Of a stretch of 64,000 nt of DNA, positions 1 to 12,265 are shown piece by piece (the first letter of the stretch is position 1; every line of letters starts with the position of its first letter). The translations under genes were made by a program, and so were the position numbers. The stretch comes from Dipetalonema caudispina. Lineage: Eukaryota > Nematoda > Chromadorea > Rhabditida > Onchocercidae. Location of the stretch: the NCBI GenBank assembly GCA_013365325.1, contig JABVXV010000128.1:62001-126000 (forward strand). The letters are read 5' to 3'. The notes beneath the pieces were generated by a model. That model was not told where the DNA came from. It saw nothing but the letters and a program-made list of their open reading frames with translations, and ran no database searches.

Positions 1-1187
1 GAAATTTATAATAAAACGGTGAGAAAATATGTCTAAAATAAAATCTCACAGATATTACAATTAATAAAAATACTTTCATATCAACAATACAAAAATTTGA
101 TTCCCTTCACTTCTCTTCCCCTCTCTTTCTCTTTCTCTTTAAAGACTAAACATTTCTACAGTAATGGTTTATCTCCGATAAACTTAATAACTTGAAATTT
201 TTGTTGAATGAGGAAATGAAGTTTTTGAAATCACTAAATTGAACATAGCATCTGAGGCTAACCAAGTTAAATTCGTAAAATAATTGCTTAAGTGTAAAAG
301 TCCGAAAACTAAAATTATTCATAGAATAAAGTTAATTATAGCGATAATATAATAATCAATTGCACCAAATAGAAGTAATTAAGAGTAGTTAAATAATTAA
401 GAAAAAGCAATGTGTCACACAGAATTCGATCAGAATTAATTTTTGAATATTAAAATTCTCATCTTTTCTCAAAATTAATCGGCTTCCTTTCATTCTTCAG
501 ATTTTTTTGCATTTCCCGATTACAATGTCCGGACAGTTACTTTCATCTTACATTTTTTTTTTGTTGATGATACAGCTATATGTTGGATCCGGTCGAGTAT
601 TAGCACCGTATTGGATGTATATCATTCCAGCTATTACTTGCTTTAATTCTCTTTACCATTAGGTAAATCGATTGAATTAAAGATTTTTTGCCAAGAAACA
701 CATGGTACTTTCGTTTTGGTCTATTTAACACTCAGGATTTGTGTTCATGCTTGACCTTTCATTGATAATTTCATACTTAGTGCAGAATTTATCAATTGGA
801 ATGAAATGAAAAATTATAATAAGTGCATTCAGCTTTAGTAAATCAATGGGAAATGGTATGAAATGATTCATTTAGTCTGGCGCAAAAGTACCAATAATTT
901 ACCCCTTACTATAGGGCAAAATTCTATCATTTGAAAGTATCATAAATGATAGAAATAACAAATTAACAAATGGACAAATCGAAAAATAGATCGGCCAATC
1001 AATACGCACATGAACTGAGAAATGGAAGGACTCTAAGAACTCCCGGGAGGTTACTGGAAATTTATCTCAATGAAAAATGCTGTAAGAGATAATTTACTCG
1101 AAATTTTAACTTCCCGCTTAGCTTACTTTCCTTAGATCTTCAAGTATTTATTTGAAAGAATCCTACGGTAGAGTATACGGTGTTAAA
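1..1187. other. AT-rich upstream intergenic DNA, no gene seen
   Basis: No open frame with family resemblance on either strand. It holds a short CT-rich stretch near 111-141 and otherwise unstructured AT-rich sequence. It may be the 3' or 5' flank of a gene left of the window. Confidence 0.5.
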
Positions 1188-1189
1188 TA

Positions 1190-1221
1190 GAACATTCGAG
1201 AACATTCGGGAACGTTCGGAA
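1190..1221 (+). promoter_or_regulatory. heat-shock element, six contiguous pentamer units
   Basis: GAA triplets at 1190, 1200 and 1210 alternate with TTC triplets at 1195, 1205 and 1215, giving a strict 5-bp period (GAAnnTTCnn three times). A seventh GAA at 1219 is one base out of register. This is the textbook binding site of trimeric HSF1, where three units already suffice. The next gene downstream on the plus strand is an HSP40, about 1.45 kb away, with a probable 5' UTR splice acceptor just before its ATG. That makes this a likely heat-inducible promoter for it (inference). Confidence 0.85.
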
Positions 1222-1368
1222 AATGTCTGTCACGTTGCGGGGCTATGTAATGGTATCATACAACATGTTTGTTGTTAGTGTATGCGTGTGTTGTGTTTCC
1301 GTGTGTGGTAATGGTCGGAAGAAGGGATTGGGAGATATATTTCCATTGAATAATTTATTGTTTAATCC

Positions 1369-1386
1369 CTCTCTCTCTCTCTCTCT
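1369..1386. repeat. CT dinucleotide microsatellite
   Basis: Nine or so CT units followed by CT-rich sequence to about 1410. On the minus strand this is a GA repeat of the GAGA-factor type; position just downstream of the heat-shock element makes a promoter role possible, but simple slippage is enough to explain it. Confidence 0.7.
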
Positions 1387-1869
1387 TTCTCTTGCTTTCC
1401 CCTTCCCTCCTTTATCTCTCCCATTCTTATAAATTTTAATTTTATTCAAAATTTCCATATTCTTTTTTGTTAATTTTTAATCTGAAATAAATCCAACTTT
1501 ATTAATGAACATTTCTCATATATTAATGGTTAAAATGTTAGTATTGCGCCCAATTTCTGTGTCTTTTTATTTTTTATTTTTTCATGTTATAGTGAAATTA
1601 CGCAATAAATATATTGAAAATGATTGTTCATTTGATTAGCTTTATTCTTTTCAAGGTAGAAAAAGGGAAAGTCAGTGAAACAAAATTTAAATTTTAGAAA
1701 ATTTCAGTAATTTCCAATCTCTTCATTTGTACTCTTTATCGAAATTCCAATGATATACTATCGTTGTTTTGGTTACTTCATTCATTTGGTATTTTATTGA
1801 TTTTGCTAATTAAATAAGTAGTTCTGGAAGTGGAAGGAGATTCAGTGAACATATTCATTTCGATGAGTT

Positions 1870-1889
1870 TTTTTTTTTTTTTTTTTTTT
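1870..1889. repeat. poly-T tract
   Basis: About 20 consecutive T. One of many A/T homopolymers in the window (others near 8868, 10753, 19243, 20072, 21075, 21985, 31473, 44460, 56740). Confidence 0.8.
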
Positions 1890-2545
1890 CGTTGTTTGCG
1901 CATTCGCTTAATATAAGTCTTGTGCTTCTTTCATACCGTTATCATTTGTTGATCACTATTAGTTCTTTACCATTTTATTTCTCCGATAGCTAGAAGATCC
2001 TTTCCTTCCGTCTTCAGCAACATCTTTCTTATTAGGATTCCAGATAGAATTTCTTTTCAGTTGACAAGTTCGTTGAGTCATCTGACAAGAAACAGTTAAG
2101 TTTCCTTGATTATCTTAGGTTAAATAATATATCCACTTTGTCATCAATGACTGTGGTTGGGTTTCACTTGCATTTTTGCCCTCTTTGTTCATTATTTCTC
2201 TTTCTTAAAAATTTCTTAGTGAAATTAAAATCCGCCTGTTTTCTTTTCTTCATGCCTATTTTATGATTCTAAAGATTTTATAGTCGTGACTGTTTCAAAG
2301 GACCACGAGGTTCAGATTTTTTTGAGTCGACCTTATTTCCATGACCTTAATTTTTACAGAAACATTATTTCTCTGTTATGTTGGTCATACTTATCACTAG
2401 AATGACAGTGACTGGCAACTATTCTTGTTGATAATAGTAGCGGCATAACCAGCCATGACTCGGTTATTTCCATTTGTAAAAGAATGTATTACATTTAAAT
2501 CACAGTTTTAGATTTACAAATTTTACTCTTTACATCGATTTTTTC

Positions 2546-2547
2546 AG
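2546..2547 (+). other. 5' UTR or trans-splice acceptor for the HSP40 gene
   Basis: A T-rich stretch ending in TTTTTTCAG lies 120 bp before the start codon with no upstream coding exon. It could accept a spliced leader or join a first exon lying nearer the heat-shock element at 1190. Confidence 0.5.
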
Positions 2548-2667
2548 ATTCAGTTCTCCAGTCACACAAACCTTACGTGAACAGTGATAAGCTTTGTGAC
2601 GCAAAACTGCTTATTTTGATTGTGTTGATTGCATATTTCCTTTATCACAAAATAAATCAAGTACTTC

Positions 2668-4646
2668 ATGGGCAAGGATTATTACAAAGTGCTAGGAATT
2701 GCAAAGGGTGCTAGTGATGACGAGATCAAAAAGGCGTATCGTAAAATGGCACTAAAGTACCATCCGGACAAAAACAAAGAATCTGGTGCAGAAGCAAAAT
2801 TTAAGGTTTGTTTCTGGAATTTATTGCTAAAAATTTCAGCAATTTTTGAGATCCTCAGAATTGCAGAGTAGATAAACGTGTTCCATATGTAATTTTCAAT
2901 TTCAGGAGGTGGCAGAAGCGTACGATGTGCTGTCGGATCCGAAGAAAAAAGAAATTTATGACAAATATGGTGAAGATGGTTTGAAAGGAGGAGAGGGAGG
3001 ATTCGGAGGTCCTGGGGGTGTGCACTATGAATTTCAGTAAGCTTTTTTTGTTGTCACTGAATCATTAATCAGATACCGACAAATCATCGCAATAAATCAA
3101 GTGTGAATGTTTACATGATGAAAAAATCGGCTGTACAGTCTTAGGTACCCGAACTCAGTTAATAAGTTTAACTCCATTTCGTATCTTTTGCCCTTTTCTT
3201 ATTCAGCAAAAAATATAACTTGCAGAGGAGATCCGATGCAAATGTTTGCGCAGTTCTTTGGTGGTAGTGATCCATTTTCTACATTCTTTGCTACTGGATC
3301 TGCTACTGGTGGTAGTGGACCACAACTTTTCTTCTCAACCGGTGGCGATGACATGCATTTCGGTATTTCGTTAGCTTCTGTCTTACGTCTCTGAAACTCT
3401 TCACTAAAAGGAGAGAAATTTTTCTAAATTATAAACGAGAAATTTCTAAATAAAAAATGTTCTTACAGATTTTCCAGGAATGCCTTTCAGTATGGGTGGT
3501 CATCCACGTCGCCAGCGTCAAGACCCTGTTGTGCAACATGAGTTGCTAGTCTCTTTAGAGGATATTTACAAGGGCTGCACCAAAAAAATGAAGATTACCA
3601 GGTAGCTGATTTGACTTCTTTCTGCAGTTAAAATTTCTTTAATTTTCTAGAAATGTCACTTTATAACTTAATTCATCAACTTCAACTTTTACCTTCAATG
3701 TTACTTATGGGGAAGTATTGTTTCTGATATTTACAGAAAAGTGTTAGCTCCCGATGGGCAATCGACACGGATAGAAGATAAGGTACTGACAATTAATATC
3801 AAGCCTGGTTGGAAGAGTGGAACGAAGATCACGTTCCCTAAAGAAGGCGACCAACACCCAGGACGTGTACCTGCTGACATAGTGTTTGTTATTAAAGACA
3901 AACATCATCCTAAATTCAAGGTAATCCTGCATCTGGTTTTCGAAAAACTTTTGAAGAAATAAAGTTGCTTAGTAGTAGGATCAAAAACTTTTATTAATTT
4001 CAATTATCTAAAAAATTTTTTTCAGCGAGAAGGTGCGGATATTCGATATGTACACAAGCTGGCGTTACGGGACGCTCTATGTGGAACGGTCGTACATGTT
4101 CCAACTCTGGATGGCACAACATATCCGATGCGTATCAATGACGTTATTAGACCCAATACGTCTAGGAGGTTTGTTTATTCTATTTCTAAGATAGCACCTT
4201 GTTAATGAAGGCATATTGCTCCGAAAACATAACTTTTTGATGCTTTTCATCCGCTTGAAAAGTTTGCGGAATAAGTAGTTGAACGGTTTTTGTTTGTAAC
4301 TGCGGGCTTTGTTTAGCATCAGTTTGTGGAAAATATTTTTTAATTTCTTAATGCCCTTGCGAGAATCCCACTAATATGCGAAATGATTTCCAGCTAATCG
4401 GAATTTATAATTGTTCTTCCAGGCAACACTCAAATTTCTAATAATCTGCGCTAATAATTTAATCAGGTTTTCATCTTTTCTCTTATCCAACACATCGGTT
4501 TTATTTACAGGTTAACAGGACAGGGCTTGCCGAATCCTAAAATGGCTGGACGACGAGGTGATTTAATTGTTGAGTTTGATGTGAAATTTCCAGATTCACT
4601 TTCATCAGCATCGAAAGAATTGATAATGAATGCATTGCCAGCGTGA
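2668..4646 (+). CDS. dnj-13: DnaJ/HSP40 type II co-chaperone (DNAJB1/4/5, DNJ-13-like)
   Basis: Seven exons: 2668-2805, 2906-3036, 3226-3362, 3469-3601, 3737-3920, 4026-4168, 4511-4646; they join in frame to 333 residues, normal for the family. The J domain is residues 1-70 with the HPD motif at 32-34, which stimulates HSP70 ATPase. A Gly/Phe-rich linker follows (about 72-150, including a [11 protein letters not shown] segment). There is no cysteine zinc finger, so it is type II (DNAJB). Two C-terminal substrate-binding domains follow, with the typical [17 protein letters not shown] start and the [10 protein letters not shown] segment near the end. It is a cytosolic/nuclear partner of HSP70. 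The ATG is the first in the J-domain frame, and a splice acceptor at 2546-2547 precedes it, so the 5' UTR is either spliced to an upstream exon or to a spliced leader. The upstream heat-shock element suggests stress induction. Confidence 0.95.
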
Positions 4647-6223
4647 TCAGGTCACACTATTTTGCTGACTTTATTTGTATAAGCTGAGATTTCTTTGTAT
4701 TTCTTCTAATCTGTCCGTCTCTTTTAATAGGTGTTAATGATTTTAGGTGATCTGCTTACGTTTTGATTGTATAAAACTCGCAATATCTTTTTCTGATTGT
4801 ATTAGAACTCGATATATTAGGTAAATTGCGGAATGGAAATCTGGGTTGCGTACTTAGCCTCCAGTATACTCTTCAAAGGAAATATAGTTTGGAGGCTGTT
4901 TTGGTTTTTTTTCTGATCCCTCATAGGAAGTCGAGAGATGCATTTCTTTAATATTTTCGTATCGTTTACATTGTTTTTCCATATATCTCATTGAAATTTA
5001 CCGGTTATTCACTATGTAGTTTCTTGAAGTTCTGCATATCTTCTTGGGACAACCGTTTTTCGTTAAACCCACTTCGCAACTCAAATTGTCGGTATTCCAC
5101 TTTGCCTTAATTTTATGCTCCGGAAACTTCTGGACCATTGTGGAGTGATCTTCTTTATGTTGCGCGATGATGAAAATTGTATATACTAATGTTTTGTTTA
5201 AACAAGCATATGGGCTTTTAATCCTCCTTTTTTGTGTCTACTAGCTGTGGCTTTTGTCTTTGTTTTTTTCCATAACAGTTCGAAATTTTCCAGTTTCAGT
5301 CTTACGGGTGTTAAATGTATTGAATAACAATCCCCGTCTTTTAGTGGAAGAGTTGCTTAAATAAGTTTTTAATCTTGAAGAAATGGTTACAGGGATAGAG
5401 AAGAAATGGTTACAGGTCTGGATGAGAGATTTCGTAGGAATGATAAGCGACTTACAAGAAGCAGTAAGTAGAAGGTAGTTTGCCGTCTCCCCTTTCTCTA
5501 TCTGAAAATGAATACATAAACGGCTGGAAATGGTATTTTTCTGAATAGCGAATGTATACATTATTTGATATTCTAAAGAGTGTGACAAGCAATGGGTTGT
5601 ATTAGAATGGATAAGTGTGTTGTAGGTGTGTAGAGTTTTTGATGAAGGGAAATAACGCTTGCGACAAATAATGAGTCATATGGGATCAAGACTCATCCAG
5701 GCTTTACACACTTCTGTCTTCAGTGTTGTGCAGTGTTTTATTTTTAGAGCAAGTAAATTGTAGCTTATGACTGCGACACTTTGCAAAGGGAATCTGAAGC
5801 AACTATAACATTTTCGGGCTGGTAAATGGGACGGGTTGGTGGTAACGAAATCAGTTTATCAGATATCAGTGGGATGTGTTTATAGCATTCATTGGAGATA
5901 AGTGTATTGGGTGGGATTATTTCGATGATATTTGTGAGCAGTGACAAAAAATTTCATTATTCAATCTCAAACCTAATTATTTAAGGTAGCATATTTTTTG
6001 CGATTATTATTGGTGTTACTGCTATTATCTCATTATGGAATGTGTTCATTAGGGTTATATATGAGAACAATAGTAATTAACAAAGACCCTGGGTTTTGTC
6101 CCTGTTTTATTCTGATTTTCATATCTCAAATCTGGACCTTGCAAGACTCCGGAAGTTGAAATCCATTGAGAAATCATGTAGGGGAGTCAACCCGGATTAT
6201 CCTAAATTCTTTGCAAAGTTCTT
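4647..6223. other. intergenic stretch between convergent genes
   Basis: It contains the 3' UTR of the HSP40 gene on one side and of the cysteine protease on the other. The longer open frames here (for example minus strand 5241-5588) show no domain and no codon pattern that I can defend. Confidence 0.5.
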
Positions 6224-8855
6224 TCACAAGCTAGCCGACACTACGTAAGTTTCGACGTGGCAGGCATTCGTACCTCGTTCGATTTTAAAGAACCCTTGGT
6301 CACCCCACCTGAAAGTAATTTTCATGGAACTATGATCACTTTTATAAAACTCGTTAAGATTCAGAAATGAAAAAAATGTTGGAAGAAATTTTAATAGCTA
6401 ATATCTCACACTATACTCACCATTCACTCCAACTATTTTTGAGTAACCAATATTTCATGCCATTTTCCGTACCATAACCGATCACTTCGGCTGCATGATT
6501 CGGTTCCATTGTCAAGCATTCACCGGTACTCGGTAATACGCCGGATTTGTAAAACTTGTACCGTTTCGGAAATGCAAGATCTGTTAGGTAGAAAAGATTG
6601 AAAAAGTTCTGGTAAGAAAAATTGATTGCTACAACAGTACTCTTCAATTTTGATGTAAAATCAAACCCAAAGATCATTGGGATAATCGAATTTCGCTATA
6701 TCATAAGGAAGAAAGCCGTTGCTAAGCATTGTTTACATAGAATTTATCCTTAATACTGAAGATCTGCTCGTACACTCCTCTGATAGTATATTTGGAATAT
6801 CTTCTGCACAATTTGTTACAACTTAAATTCCAAACATAATTCACCGAGAAAGGTCAATGACAGAAGATACTAATTGTTGTGATCAGGTTTAGGTCAATGA
6901 AAGCAAAGAGAAATGTTATATGTTAGTGAAAAATGATTCATTCATTCTTCCCATTCAATTTCTCAACTTTTAAGTCATGGAAGAATAATGTAATAGTGAA
7001 AGAACTGTATACCACTAATATCTTTATTTTTTTACCTAATGATTCTCTTTCTATTCACACTATCATTGTATAAGTATTAAAAGTATCTTTGACAAGTAGT
7101 CTAAGAAATTTTACATTCATCCGAAAATGCATCCTTTGAGCATTTCTTAATGAAATACTTCTAGAAAGCATAGAAGATATGATAAGATCTATTTGTTAAA
7201 ATAGCTTTCAATTCATCAGAAAACGAACTTAATGCAACCGGTGCCACATTTGCAACAAACCATGCCATTGCATTTGGATCCGGATCGATATGATACAATT
7301 TGTTAATGAAAAGTTCACCGTATAATGGACAAAAATAATTATTCCCCAATAATGAAGGATAATTGATTGTTTGCGTGAAACCGATATATTTCCCACGTCT
7401 GCAGAATGGTAATAATTAAAAAATTTTCGATAGTTTTATTAAAATTTTTAAAAGAAATTGAATTGTTTCCCTCTATGAAATGTTTTCATAATTTTTTTTA
7501 TATTATAACAATCGTATCACGGACAAATTCATTCATTTAACATTTCAATTTCTCATTATTTTCAATGATTTTTGCTCAGTTCATCTATGATGTATAATTA
7601 CAATTCATCCGATAACATTAAGTAGAATATTTTATGGGTACATTAAACTTAGCTGATATTTTCATAACTAAACATCATTAAACTACCAATTGTATTCGAA
7701 ATATTTATCTTTGATTAAGAGAGAATATGGAAAAAGGGTTTTTTTTTGTTAAAGATGTATTTTGCTCTTGAATTTAATTTTTACACAATATATTTTAAAG
7801 AAATTAAGATTTATAATTTAGCAAACAATACTTCAATTAAATTCGTATTTTTAAAAAGTATTAACTAACACCATGGATTTCACGATATTACCATTGCTAC
7901 AACCATTGTTGGTATAATCACAATCAAGCATTTCATATTCCGATATAGAAATATATCGCTGATATTTGATTGCGTACAACGATTCTATTACTCCTGCTAC
8001 AGCATATGCATAACATGAATTACACCTATATGCTAAAAATATCAAATATTGTATTTGCGACAAATGCGCTTTTGTTTGAATTTAAAGTAATTGAATATAG
8101 AAATCTTAGCAAAAGTCAATCATACAATTAAAATAGCTCAAATTTTTAAAGTTTCATTTATTTCGTTCATTTCTTTCTAAATTAAAAAGTAATTTTAATA
8201 GGATATTTTAAGCTAACATTGTCTTTTAACTGCAGTTACAGCGCCTTTCTCCCTCCAATCCCAGTAGGGTGGATATGGTGAACCATCAGAGACTATATGA
8301 ATCCAGCCAGCACCGTGCTGACGAAAAACATGACGATTCGATGCAGGAAGTGGTCCAGAAAACTGCAATTTAAACTTAATTTAATTTAATGCAGTAGCAA
8401 TTTTTAGCATAACTCGCCTAGGAGAAGAATTTCATTATATCAGAACAAAATCAGAATATTTGAAATAAAATCTTTCATTGAAAAAAAAAAAATCGTCCAG
8501 GTTTTCTGTTTCATGCTTCCTTCTACTTTTCCTCAACAGTAAATCAAGTATATTGGACAAAAATTATCTTAAAATTAAACTTAAAAAATCATAAATTTCA
8601 AATTAAATTAAACTTTTCAAAAATTGTTTTATGCAAACCGCATTAAGTTCCTCATCAGCCCAATCAGCAAATTCGGTGATTTCATATGTTGCGGTATTAT
8701 TCTCATTATTTGATTTCTCTATAAGGTGTACATTTTCCTGGAAAATTTTCAGGCGTTCCCGATAGCTAATCGTATCATTGTTGAAATCACGAGGATATCT
8801 GGAGATTTATACATTGAGAATGAAACAACGGAATGCTTCAAATTTTCCCAAATCC

Positions 8856-8899
<44 letters not shown>

Positions 8900-9366
8900 A
8901 GGGGATTGAATGAAACATTAAAATTAAGAGGATGTATGATAAATTGGAGTAAGTAAATCATTAAATTCATAGAGCTCAAAGATGACTTATTTATGCAAAT
9001 CTGTTAGAAGTGACAAACATTTTTGTTTCTAAAACTTCGATCTGTGGTAAAAGTTGATATCTCATCTTAGACAAGGATAAGTATGAGTTAAATGATTTTT
9101 GTTAATAATTTATGAAATGAATTGGTTCATTACGAAATGAAACATCAATTATTTTAATTACAAGAAATGTATTATTCCTTCCTTCGCGAAATTTATTTAG
9201 ATTTCGCGACACGATTAGTTTTAAAATGTAACCATAAAGATATTACAAACTTGATGAGAAACTTGTCGTAAAGTCTCTTAATTTGTGAAGTACTATACAT
9301 TGTTATATTGCAACAAGCATGTTGTAATCGTGTAAGCATAATTGTCAACACCAAAATGGACAGCAT
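6224..9366 (-). CDS. secreted papain-family (C1A) cysteine protease with I29 propeptide
   Basis: Seven exons (minus): 9251-9366, 8639-8798, 8218-8362, 7870-8032, 7229-7398, 6421-6580, 6224-6308; they join in frame to 332 residues, a full-length cathepsin L/F-like precursor. Residues 1-20 are a hydrophobic signal peptide. The I29 inhibitor propeptide follows, with an ERFNIN-like RLKIFQEN and an EFADWADEE motif. The mature enzyme begins near WDWREKGAVTAVK. Visible catalytic residues are oxyanion Gln140, Cys147, His280 (in NHAAEVIGYG) and Asn300 (in WLLKNSWSEWWG). The active-site segment is RCNSCYAYA, not CGSCWAF: the Trp after the catalytic Cys is Tyr and the Gly is Asn, and the usual GCNGG motif reads GCSNG. 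The triad is intact, so activity is likely with altered specificity (inference). An acceptor AG directly abuts the ATG, fitting trans-splicing. It probably acts in a lysosome or is secreted. The ATG at 9366 is the first of the signal-peptide exon. Two donors (GTTTGT, GTTCGT) are weak but are required by the reading phase. Confidence 0.88.
8868..8895. repeat. long poly-T tract in intron 1 of the cysteine protease gene
   Basis: About 28 T in a row. On the transcribed (minus) strand it is poly-A, so it is not the polypyrimidine tract of that gene. Confidence 0.8.
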
Positions 9367-12265
9367 CTGTAAAATGTAAGAAATGAATGGAATTCTTTCA
9401 ATTAAATAAACAGTATCAAGTAATCAATTTCTTTTATGAGTAAATAATATAATTTTAAAACTATTATGAAATGTTAGAAAGAAAAATGGATGGAATCCTG
9501 AGATAGAAAAATAAAAATATGAGATAGTAAAGTGACATTAATTTCTTCTCTTTAATCTTAGAAAGTAATTTAGCAAACCTTGTATCAATTGATATTTGAA
9601 GAAACGAAAAGGTGAAAAATTATTGATAAACGATGAATGAATATTTGTCGAAATTTTAAACAATCATTTAAGAAACGATACAATTGCAATTGTTTTACAA
9701 GAAACTGAATGTTTAAAGACGAAAAAAAAGCAGATTTTCATTGTTATAAAAGTTATTTGTAATTTTATAAATTTTATTTTTTCACCAATTTATCAAATAA
9801 AGATCTGAATGTCAAAAATAAATTGATCGATATTCAAAAGAACAAACAACAAGAATTTTTTTTTTCTGTACGAAAAATGAAATTTTCTAAAATTTTAACC
9901 AATTGTTTTAAGAATGCTACTTTTATAGTTCTTTTCCGGGAAACACAAGTTTCGAGGACAAAGAAGACAAATGATTTCCAAGTTGCAAAAGTTATTTAGA
10001 ATTTTATAAATTTTAAATTTTCAAGTATCATCAAGTAGAGAACACAAGTAGATAATAATGTTTTCCTCTACCTAAAACTAAGGTGTCATAATGTGATGTA
10101 AAAGTAACAATATGTTCACAGGATAATAATGAAGCCCAGTAGTATTTGTTGGCTAATGCAAAAATTATCTTTTTTATACTACCTCATAAAATAACCTATC
10201 GATTGCTTGCTTGATGAATTGGCTAAGAAATTAGAAAATTACAGTGAAGAAAGATTGGTACAGGTAATGATGATGGCATGCATTTGATGATATTGTGATC
10301 TCATCAGCATCATTTCACCGATTTTGATAAAAAAATTTGTTTCATCTTTGAAGTCGAGAGAAAATGAAATAATACAAGCAACAAGCACTCTCACCTTGAA
10401 AGGAAGGAAAATGAGGATGTGTTAATTTAGGCATTCAAAGAAATGTTAAATGGAATTGAAATTGCTTCAGCTGCAACTGCTATTTGCAACTTCATAACCT
10501 TTCATATAATACCTCTACGAAATAGGATGGATTTCTGGAATAAGTCTAATCCATAAGAAAATTCCTCATATGGGTCATAACATCTGGAGTAGTATTAAGT
10601 AGTTATGTACAATCGATTGTACTAGAAGTTGTAAAATCCTGGACAAACAAAATCGATCATTCCCCCGACTTAATACATGAGATAAATAATGGCTAGTTCA
10701 TTTCACTCCCAATCTTGCTGTTTCTGTAAAACCTACACTCATTATATCAAGAAAAAAAAAAAAAAAAACTGTCGATTTAGCACACAATAATTTGAGATTT
10801 TCAACCTGCCATAAACGATCACCAACATTTTCTAAGCATGGAAAGAATTAAAATTGGCCGAAGTTCAAAGCAAATTGATCGGGAAAAATCACAACTCATT
10901 CTGAGACCAAAATTAGTTTCTGGAACATTAAAATGCACTAAGACTAGAGCATTACATGATCTAATCTAAATACATTTCCATTTCTTTCGAGACTTATCGT
11001 CTCGTTGTTTGAAACAAGAAAACAATTTGAACGCATGCAAAACAAGCATGGTTGGTAGCAAACTTTATCTGGTAGAAGAATCTAGACAATGAAGTGAAAT
11101 GTTACAGGCTATCCCATGAAGTGAAATGTTACAATCTTTATACAATAACAGCAATCATAAATGTCGAAGATAACTTCTTCTACGAGTTTAAACTAAGATT
11201 TGGCAACACTGACAATTTATAAAAACGCTTACAGAATTCCCATAAAGATCATATAAAATCATATATATTGCAATTTTTGAAAAACTGTTCATAATTCTCG
11301 TGAAAGAAATATGAATCTTTAAGAAAAAAGTGGTCTGGCAAACGCAGAAGCTGTTCAATAAATACTGATAAAAATCTCAAACGAAATAACAAGCATCATG
11401 CATTAGTGAAAGAATATCTACAACGAAAAATCAAATATTCAGAAAACTCTGAGCAACAGTAAACAACAGTAACAACAGGGTATCAAAATGATAGTAACAA
11501 AACAAAATTGGTTTTCTGAGAAGTCGATATAGTGATGGAAATAAAGAAATAAAAATAACGGTAATTTCGCCAGGGAATAGATAATATTTACAACTGGAGA
11601 AACGGTTCTCGGAAGTTATCCAAACTTTACTGAACAGAATACTCTTATCTGTGATCCAAGTAGTACAGTTCCGTAGTCTTTCAGTCTAGACTCTACAAAC
11701 TACGCAGGTCATTTTACTTAGGAAATAAGAAGACAGTGTCTTACTAATTCAAAGTTCCGAAGTGAGATTTGAGAATCTAAATATGGGTATAGAAAATCTA
11801 TAAGTTTGCAAAAAATAAAACACACAGAGAACGACTACAACATGCAACAATACTATCAGAAAGAGGCAGTATCAAATTAGGTTTGTACAGATTTAGCAGA
11901 TCCATATCCGAAAAATGATAAAAAATTAAGAAATGTTGGAAATGAATGCTTCTGAAACATAAGTGGAGCAATAAAATCATTAATTAAGACAGTCAAGAAT
12001 GACAATGTACACATTGGCTTCATTTAATATACACACTAACTTCATTTATTATGGAGCGTCAAAGTTTCTCTCATACGATAAACAATCGAAGGCCTCTCCC
12101 ACAGAGAACAGACTAAAGTATAAAGTAATGTGGTAATGCCGGGCAATGTTACAAAAGTCAATTGAAAATGAGACTTAGTAATGATGGCAAGCTCAATACG
12201 CTAATAAATTCACAGAATAGATATATAGAACTTACCGATAATGTTACTACTATCAATCCTAAGTA
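9367..12265. other. 2.9 kb intergenic stretch
   Basis: AT-rich DNA with no open frame that resembles a protein family. It contains the promoter side of the cysteine protease gene and the 3' flank of the glutaminase gene. One pair of diverged 28-bp direct repeats is noted separately. Confidence 0.5.
9748..10015. repeat. diverged direct repeat pair
   Basis: A 28-29 bp A/T-rich element at 9748-9776 recurs at 9988-10015 with two or so differences; flanking sequence is loosely similar too. It is probably an old local duplication. Confidence 0.4.

Noticed and set aside
5241..5588. 115-codon minus-strand open frame after the HSP40 gene
   Set aside because: No recognisable domain and no splice or start context; probably chance.
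8726..8956. Open frames through a long poly-T tract
   Set aside because: They are homopolymer translations within an intron of the cysteine protease gene.
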